From contig JALHMC010000006.1 of the NCBI GenBank assembly GCA_022844225.1, positions 62,001-126,000 on the forward strand: a stretch of 64,000 nt of DNA. Direction: 5' to 3'. Positions within the stretch are counted from its first letter, which is position 1; each line of letters begins with the position of its first letter. The notes below the pieces were generated by a model. It was not told the origin of the DNA and did no database searches. It saw only the letters and a program-made list of their open reading frames with translations. Below, one piece after another: positions 57,814-64,000 of the stretch. This DNA is from Hyphomicrobiaceae bacterium. GTDB taxonomy: Bacteria > Pseudomonadota > Alphaproteobacteria > Rhizobiales > Hyphomicrobiaceae. A program made the translations under genes and the position numbers.

Positions 57814-58782
57814 CTACTCCATGCTGAGCTTGAGTTCCTTCGCAAGCGCGCCGAACCGCTCGGTGTCCTTCTTCAGGATTGCGGCCAGATCTTCCGGTGT
57901 GCCGGCCTTCGGACGAAGCGAAACGCGCGCGAGCTGCGCCTTGTATTCATCGGTTTTCGCGATCCGGTTCATTTCCTCGGCCATCCTGCGAACGATGGGT
58001 TCGGGAGTGCCTGCGGGTGCGAAGAGGCCGAACCACCAGATGTCGTCCAGCTGGGGATAAGCCTCACGAAGCGTCGGAATGTCCGGGAAGTCGGGATGGC
58101 GCTCGCTGTCGAACACGGCAAGCAGCTTCACCGTACCCGCCTTCACATGCGGCATCGCGTTGGGGTCGAGATAGAGCTGAGTTACACCCTTCAGGAAGTC
58201 GGGCAGCGCTTCGCCTGCGCCCCGATAGGCGACCTGCGTGAGCTGGATGCCGGCCGCACGCGCGAACAGTTCCGAAAAGAGATGCGCCGCCGTGCCTTGA
58301 CCTGGGTTGCCGAAATTGAGCTTCCCCGGATTGTTCTTGGCGTAAGCGACCAGCTCGGCGAGCGAATTGGCCGGAACCGACGGATGCACGGTGAGCAGTT
58401 GTGTGCCGTCGATGAAGTAGCTGACGGGCGCGAGGTCCTTCTGCATGTCGATTGAAAGTTTGCGCAGGTTCGGCAGGATCGCGGCCGTCGACGATGACAT
58501 GACGACGTAGGTGTAGCCATCGGGTGTCGCTTTGGCAGCGAATTCAGCACCGATCGCGCCGGAGGCACCACCCCGGTTCTCGACAATGAATTGCTGGCCG
58601 AGACCTTTCGACAAATGCTCCACGAGCGGGCGTGTCGCATTGTCGAGCGAGCCACCGGGGGCAGCCACGACAACGATTCTCACGGGCTTCTGTGGCCAGG
58701 GTGCGGACTGCGAAATTGCGGGCGTCGCAGTCGCCGCGGCCATCGCCAGGACTGCAAGAACGCTTTTGACAAGTGTGTACAT
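57814..58782 (-). CDS. TTT/Bug family substrate-binding protein (orphan)
   Basis: Signal peptide; WPQKPVRIVVVAAPGGSLDNATRPLVEHLSKGLGQQFIVENRGGASGAIGAE. Confidence 0.93.
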   Translation of the reverse strand: MYTLVKSVLAVLAMAAATATPAISQSAPWPQKPVRIVVVAAPGGSLDNATRPLVEHLSKGLGQQFIVENRGGASGAIGAEFAAKATPDGYTYVVMSSSTAAILPNLRKLSIDMQKDLAPVSYFIDGTQLLTVHPSVPANSLAELVAYAKNNPGKLNFGNPGQGTAAHLFSELFARAAGIQLTQVAYRGAGEALPDFLKGVTQLYLDPNAMPHVKAGTVKLLAVFDSERHPDFPDIPTLREAYPQLDDIWWFGLFAPAGTPEPIVRRMAEEMNRIAKTDEYKAQLARVSLRPKAGTPEDLAAILKKDTERFGALAKELKLSME

Positions 58783-58847
58783 CGTGCTCCCTTCGATGAA
58801 GTTAGAACGCTTCTTTTGGCGCTCGCCAACGATGTGCTCCTCTTGGG

Positions 58848-58876
58848 CATTCCCGCACGTTGGCCTAGCGGGAATG
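58848..58876 (-). terminator. 9-bp perfect hairpin between enoyl-CoA hydratase and Bug SBP genes
   Basis: cattcccgc (58848-56) / gcgggaatg (58868-76). Confidence 0.5.
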
Positions 58877-58889
58877 GCGCGGAAAAGGC

Positions 58890-59687
58890 CTACTTCTTTT
58901 CCAAGCCCGGCATCCGGTAGCGATCCTGCGGGTCGAGCCAGCCTTTGAAGTCGGGCTTGCGCTTGGCGGCGAAGGCGGCGCGGCTCTCGATCAGGTCGCT
59001 CTTGTCTCCGTGTTCGTGCAGTTTCTTGGCGAGCTCCTGGTGCGCGTCGGAAGGCTCGGGGCGCATCAGACGCATCATGTGCACCGTGTTGACGCGCGAC
59101 GCCGGTGGCAGCGTCAGCATGTGCTCGGCCATCTTGATCGCGGTTGGGATCAGCTCGGCCTGCGGCGCGATCCGGTTGATGAAGCCGATCTGGTGGAAGC
59201 GCTCGGCCGTGAAGCGGAAGCCGAGCGCCATCTCCATCGCGATAGGATAAGGCACATTGGCGAGATGGCCGTGGTTGTAGCCACCGAGAAGCCAGCGCTT
59301 CGCCTCGCTGACTTCGAATACGGCCTCCGGCACCGCGACCCGCAGATCCGTGCGCTCCACCAGCATGAAGCCGCCACCCATCGCGAAGCCGTTGACGGCC
59401 GCGATCACCGGCTTTTCCAGCGTCCCTTCCATGAACGGGTCGGGGATCGAGGGCCGCGTGCCGCCGGGCTTCTTTGCCGCGAGCGATTCCTTCATGTCCT
59501 CGCCCGCACAGAAGCCGCGGCCCGTGCCGGTGAATATCGCCACTTCCAGCTCCTTGGAATGGCGGAACTCGGTCCAGGTCTCGGCGAGCATCTGGCGCAT
59601 CTCGGTGTTGAGTGCGTTCAGGTTCTCCGGTCGGTTCATGCGAACGACCAGGATTTGTCCGTGCCGTTCGGTCTCGACGACAGCCAT
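58890..59687 (-). CDS. Enoyl-CoA hydratase/isomerase family protein
   Basis: ILVVRMNRPENLNALNTEMRQML, GTGRGFCAGEDMKE. Confidence 0.93.
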   Translation of the reverse strand: MAVVETERHGQILVVRMNRPENLNALNTEMRQMLAETWTEFRHSKELEVAIFTGTGRGFCAGEDMKESLAAKKPGGTRPSIPDPFMEGTLEKPVIAAVNGFAMGGGFMLVERTDLRVAVPEAVFEVSEAKRWLLGGYNHGHLANVPYPIAMEMALGFRFTAERFHQIGFINRIAPQAELIPTAIKMAEHMLTLPPASRVNTVHMMRLMRPEPSDAHQELAKKLHEHGDKSDLIESRAAFAAKRKPDFKGWLDPQDRYRMPGLEKK

Positions 59688-59734
59688 GGGGTTGCCTTTC
59701 CTTCTGCAGAGCTATGGTTATTTCGGGTTTTCGA

Positions 59735-60685
59735 TCAGCAGAGCCGCTCGCGCATCCGGCGCGCGATCAGCGCCAGCATCTCGCGGGAGGTTTCGCTCTC
59801 CTTCGTCCAACCGAGAAAGCCGTGGGGATGCCCGGGAGCTTCCGCGACCTCCACTTCGACGCCAGCGTCCTTGAGACGCTTCGCATAGGCAAGTCCTTCG
59901 TCGACGAGCGGGTCGAGGCCGGCGAGGATGACGAGCGCGGGTGGTTGTCCCGCGAGCGATGCGGACAGCAGCGGCGAGGCGCGCGGGTCTGTCGCCTGGG
60001 CGGCATTGGCGAGATACATATCGATGTACGCCCGCATGCGCGCCTCGGTCAGCGGATAGCCGGTCCCGAGATCCTTGTATGAGGGCTGCGAGCACGTCAG
60101 GTCGGTCACGGGATAGACGAGGGCCTGGAACCGCAAGGCGCTCCCCAACTCCGCCGTGAGCGCCTGCGCCGCCGCTGCGGCCAGATTTCCGCCGGCACTA
60201 TCGCCACCGATCGCCAGCCGCCGGGGATCGACGCCAATGTCGGCTCCGGACCGCACGACCCACCGCGTGACCGCGATCATGTCGTCGAAGCCGGCCGGAA
60301 ACTTGTGCTCGGGCGCAAGCCGGTAATCCACCGAGACGACGACCACGCCCGCGTCCCGGCAGATCGTGCGGCAGACGGTGTCGGCCATGTCGAGATCACC
60401 GACCACGAAGCCGCCGCCATGGGCGTGGATATAGCCCGGCAGTTGGCGGCCGGCGCTCGCCTCGGGCCAGTACATGCGGACAGGCACCTTGCAACCGTCG
60501 CTCTCGACAACCCGGTTCTCCATGCGGCCGACGGGCGGGGGCGGCGCCGCGAGGCGCGCATTGCGGCGCTTGGCGTAAGCGCGCATCTCGGGCACCGGGA
60601 CCGGCGGCACGATGTCTTTGTCCAGCTCGGCAATGATATCCATGATACGCCGGGCTTCCGACGCGACGGGCGCAATCTTGCGCAT
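59735..60685 (-). CDS. Alpha/beta hydrolase (HSL/lipase family)
   Basis: YIHAHGGGFVVGDLD (HGGG), AIGGDSAGGNLAAA, GHPHGF; ATG 60685. Confidence 0.93.
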   Translation of the reverse strand: MRKIAPVASEARRIMDIIAELDKDIVPPVPVPEMRAYAKRRNARLAAPPPPVGRMENRVVESDGCKVPVRMYWPEASAGRQLPGYIHAHGGGFVVGDLDMADTVCRTICRDAGVVVVSVDYRLAPEHKFPAGFDDMIAVTRWVVRSGADIGVDPRRLAIGGDSAGGNLAAAAAQALTAELGSALRFQALVYPVTDLTCSQPSYKDLGTGYPLTEARMRAYIDMYLANAAQATDPRASPLLSASLAGQPPALVILAGLDPLVDEGLAYAKRLKDAGVEVEVAEAPGHPHGFLGWTKESETSREMLALIARRMRERLC

Positions 60686-60947
60686 GGGTCTCTCCTTCGC
60701 ATGGTCTTGTATGGACCGTTGACCAACTATGGCATCCAAATTTCAGCGGAGGCGAGCCCCTTTCGCAAAACGCCCTCGACGGTAGTGCGGACGCGCCGAG
60801 GATCGGCCGGCTGGACTTGGGGCGCCGTACGGACAGGGCGGCAGATGACCTGTGCGGATTGATGCTATGGACCTGCCGCTGTGGAAGCTCCACAATCGGC
60901 GGCTGCGAGTCGTGGAACCAGGCGGTTTTCAATCTCAACCGGATGAC

Positions 60948-61745
60948 ATGGGCAGAAAAGTCAAAGTGGGCAGCGCGATGTCGAGACCCGTTGTCGGTGT
61001 GATCGGCAACTCGCACATCGTCGAGAACCGCTTCCCCGCACAGATCTGTGGCGAGAAGAATTTGCGGGCCGTGGCGGAGGTAGCGGGTGCGCTGCCACTC
61101 GTCTTCGCCGGCGTACCCGACATCACCGACGTCGGCGCTCTACTCGAGGTGGTCGATGGGATTCTGCTGACCGGCGCGCGGGCGAACGTGCATCCGACTC
61201 GATTTCGGGCCGAACCGCACGCCAAGCACGAGCCCTATGATGAACGACGGGACTCTGTCGCCCTGTCACTCGTCGAGGCGTGTGTCGAGAAGGGCATCCC
61301 CATCTTCGGCATCTGCCGCGGACTGCAGGAGATGAATGTCGCGATGGGCGGCTCGCTCCACCCTGAAATCCGCGAGATCCCGGGGCGCATGAACCACCGC
61401 ATGCCGCGTCTCGAGAATGGTGAGATTCACCCCGATCCCACGGTCGTGTTCGCCGATCGCCACGACGTGACGCTCGTTCCCGACGGCGTCTTCGCGCGAC
61501 TGCTCGGGCGCGAGACGATCCGGGTCAACTCGCTGCATGGTCAAGGTATCGAGGAGCCCGGCCCCCGCGTGGTGATCGAGGGGCTCGCCGACGACGGCAC
61601 GGTCGAGGCGATTCGCATCGCCGACGCGCCCGCCTTCGCGCTGGGCGTCCAGTGGCACGCCGAGTACGAGGCGGCGAAGAACCCCATCAACCGCGTGCTG
61701 TTCGAGGCCTTCGGCACAGCCCTCGCAGCGCATAAGCGGGCGTGA
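60948..61745 (+). CDS. Gamma-glutamyl-gamma-aminobutyrate hydrolase family (class I glutamine amidotransferase)
   Basis: PIFGICRGLQEMNVAMGGSLH, VNSLHGQG, ALGVQWHAEYEA; start could be 60978. Confidence 0.92.
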   Translation: MGRKVKVGSAMSRPVVGVIGNSHIVENRFPAQICGEKNLRAVAEVAGALPLVFAGVPDITDVGALLEVVDGILLTGARANVHPTRFRAEPHAKHEPYDERRDSVALSLVEACVEKGIPIFGICRGLQEMNVAMGGSLHPEIREIPGRMNHRMPRLENGEIHPDPTVVFADRHDVTLVPDGVFARLLGRETIRVNSLHGQGIEEPGPRVVIEGLADDGTVEAIRIADAPAFALGVQWHAEYEAAKNPINRVLFEAFGTALAAHKRA

Positions 61746-61841
61746 GGGCGAGCAAACGGCAACGCGTCCCGCTCCCAGGGCGGTGCCGGTCCGGGTCGGC
61801 ACTCTCTGGTCAACCCTGGGGCAGGCGAATGCCGCAGTTGC

Positions 61842-62273
61842 TCAGACGGCGCCGACGCTCATCGGGATCGCGCCGTTGGTGGCGGCCCGCAGGAACGGAT
61901 AGCTCTCCCAGTCGTCGCAGAACGTGCGGTAGTCCTCGGTGATCTCCTCGCCCTTGGCGATGTCGCGCTTGGCGACGGACCAACCGAACACGTCGGCGTT
62001 CGGATAGACGCCGTAGCTGTTGGGATGGTCGGAGTGGTTCGTGAAGATCGCGTGGTCCGCGCAGTGGATCCAGTAGCCCTTCCACAGATAGGCGTACGTG
62101 GTGACGTGCTGCTGGGCGAGGGGCGGTAGGGCCTCGACCTCGGCAGGTGTAAGAACCTTGTCGAACCCCTCGACAAACTTCCACCACACCGTGCCGGCGG
62201 CAATCGGCTCGGCAGCGTAGAGCCCGAATCCGGCAATCGGACTGGGGGCAACGAACGTTGGCACCAAGAGCAT
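61842..62273 (-). CDS. SET domain-containing protein
   Basis: SPIAGFGLYAAEPIAAGTVWW, FTNHSDHPNSY, AKRDIAKGEEITEDY; ATG 62273 inferred. Confidence 0.85.
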   Translation of the reverse strand: MLLVPTFVAPSPIAGFGLYAAEPIAAGTVWWKFVEGFDKVLTPAEVEALPPLAQQHVTTYAYLWKGYWIHCADHAIFTNHSDHPNSYGVYPNADVFGWSVAKRDIAKGEEITEDYRTFCDDWESYPFLRAATNGAIPMSVGAV

Positions 62274-62438
62274 CTGGTAGACCCTCACGAAGACGACACG
62301 AGCAGAACCGCCCCGTCATTCACGGGCGAAGTTCATAAGAGGGCGCTCGGGTGTCGTCTATGCGTTTTGCTACGGTGTCATCGTTTTTTTATGTCGGCCG
62401 GCGGACGCGCCATCGGACTGCCTGACTAAGAGGCAATC

Positions 62439-64000
62439 TCAAGAGCCGAACACGACCGCCGGATCCTTCACGACGCGGCGTACGTCGCCCTGCCGAAGGG
62501 TGAGGCCGCGACGGTCGAAGTGCTCGAGGATCTGGATGCCGACGTTGCGCCCCGAGCCGGCGCGGTCGCGGAACTCGGCGGCCGAAAACGTCTTGGCTTC
62601 GTTGCTCTCGGCGAGTTCACCAGCCATCCGACCCAACTCGAGCAAGGCCGGCTTCAGGAAGAAGCGATCGCTCGCGACTTCCACGACCGCGCCCATGCGC
62701 GCCATCGTTTTCAGGAGCTTGCGCACGACCGCAATGGGCTGCCCCGTCGCCTCCGAAAGCTCGCGCACCTGCGGTGGCCGGTAGCGATTATCGCCGCCGA
62801 TCGCCGCCTCGATCCGTTCCCAGAGGCGCTGGTCGTTGGCACCCAGGCTCGACGAATGACTGGCGAGACGCACGAGCCCGCCCTGCGCAACGATCTCACC
62901 CGCCGGTGCCAGCATCGCGAGCGCGGCCTTGAGCTGCGGACGCGTCAGGCGCGTCGGAATCCCAAGGCGCAACGCATCTTCGGCCATACCGGGACGCTCG
63001 GGCGAGGCCCTGTGGAACTGCCCCAACCGCTCCACGATCTCCCGCCCGAGTTTCTCGACGGTAGCCGGCGCTGCGGCGTAGCGATGGCCTTGCAGGTCCG
63101 CAACCGCGGGCTGGACCTCTTCGATCAAGCGGTCGGTCTCGCTAGGCGACAGCCCGCGCCCGATGGCGAACCCGGTCAGGTCGATGATGCCGGGTGGCAA
63201 TTCGATCAACTCGGCCAGCGCCATCTCGGCATCACGCTCTGCCATCGCAGCCAGCGCTGCGAGGCGGGCAGGCGCACGCCGGAACCTCTGCGGGGCTGCA
63301 GGATCGATCACCGCGCCGCCGCCCAATGTTCGTGCCCCGCCGGCATCGCGCGCTACGAAGCGATCGCCACACCGGACTGGAAGTGGGCTCGACGCCACGA
63401 TCTGCACGAGGCTGCTGGCCCCTGGCGCCAGCGTCTCCCCTTCGAGCAGCACGATGCGCGCCTCGATCTCGCTGGTGCCGACGTGCAGGTGCACGGGCGT
63501 CCAGGTGCGGAGGGCGCGCGTCTCGCTGTCCAGCAGGCGAAAGCGGGCATCGAACCGGGCGCTGGAGGAGCGCTGCTCGGGCGCTACGAGCCAGTCGCCG
63601 CGCGCCACCGATTGCCGGTCGACACCGGCGAGGTTGAGCGCGACGCGCTCTTCGGCAAGGCCCTTCTGCGAGGGTTGGCCGAGAGCATGAATGGTGCGCA
63701 CCCGCGCCTCGTTCCCGCTCGGCAGGGCGACGATCGTTTCGCCCACGCCAACCGTGCCAGAAACGATGGTGCCCGTCACCACTGTTCCCGCGCCGGCAAC
63801 TGTGAACGACCGGTCGATCGCCATGCGGAAGGCGCCACGCGTGGCACGCTCGGGGCGGCTCTGGGCTTCCTCGATCAAAGTCTCGCGGAGGCCGGCGATG
63901 CCATCACCGGTCGCGGCAGAGACGCGCACGATCGAAGCGGCGTCCAAAGACGTGCCGGCGAGCACCGCCCGGATCTCGCCCTCGACCTCGTCCAGCCGCG
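62439..64000 (-). CDS. selB: Selenocysteine-specific translation elongation factor SelB, N-terminus beyond window
   Basis: FRMAIDRSFTVAGAGTVVTGTIVSGTVGVGE; C-terminal winged-helix repeats; open frame continues upstream to position 64000. Confidence 0.93.
   Translation of the reverse strand, partial: RLDEVEGEIRAVLAGTSLDAASIVRVSAATGDGIAGLRETLIEEAQSRPERATRGAFRMAIDRSFTVAGAGTVVTGTIVSGTVGVGETIVALPSGNEARVRTIHALGQPSQKGLAEERVALNLAGVDRQSVARGDWLVAPEQRSSSARFDARFRLLDSETRALRTWTPVHLHVGTSEIEARIVLLEGETLAPGASSLVQIVASSPLPVRCGDRFVARDAGGARTLGGGAVIDPAAPQRFRRAPARLAALAAMAERDAEMALAELIELPPGIIDLTGFAIGRGLSPSETDRLIEEVQPAVADLQGHRYAAAPATVEKLGREIVERLGQFHRASPERPGMAEDALRLGIPTRLTRPQLKAALAMLAPAGEIVAQGGLVRLASHSSSLGANDQRLWERIEAAIGGDNRYRPPQVRELSEATGQPIAVVRKLLKTMARMGAVVEVASDRFFLKPALLELGRMAGELAESNEAKTFSAAEFRDRAGSGRNVGIQILEHFDRRGLTLRQGDVRRVVKDPAVVFGS

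Noticed and set aside
1-64000. tRNA, rRNA, CRISPR array, transposase or phage genes
   Set aside because: No T-loop-like cloverleaf, regularly spaced direct repeats, rRNA-like stretches or transposase/integrase proteins were noticed by eye; tRNAscan-SE, Infernal and minced would be needed to exclude them formally.

Overview
The window looks like high-GC alphaproteobacterial (probably Rhizobiales-type) chromosome; this rests on the gene order erpA/dgt/argS/SPOR/nagZ/scpA/scpB and on protein families, not on a database search. It is dense with CoA-linked catabolism and transport: a tripartite tricarboxylate transporter locus, five acyl-CoA dehydrogenases, two CaiB-type CoA transferases, a complete five-gene dipeptide/oligopeptide-type ABC transporter, two split YeeE/YedE genes, and physically separated class I fumarase/tartrate dehydratase alpha and beta genes. 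The housekeeping block is at about 28-46 kb (bactofilin, DUF455, Bcp, AsmA-like, ErpA, Dgt, ArgS, SPOR, NagZ, ScpA, ScpB, PrfC, MtgA). A truncated SelB lies at the right edge. No rRNA, tRNA, CRISPR array, transposase, phage gene or recognisable DNA-binding transcriptional regulator was seen. Best leads: (1) a cluster of small secreted Tyr/Arg/His-rich proteins with a decayed third copy (18.0-19.3 kb); (2) two adjacent, diverged two-segment hairpins (53.52-53.69 kb) between the transporter and enzyme halves of a putative catabolic operon; (3) two acyl-CoA dehydrogenase pairs, each with one degenerate partner, suggesting heteromeric enzymes; (4) long perfect hairpins directly after both ABC substrate-binding protein genes; (5) an SBP signal-peptide remnant next to tandem TTT SBPs.
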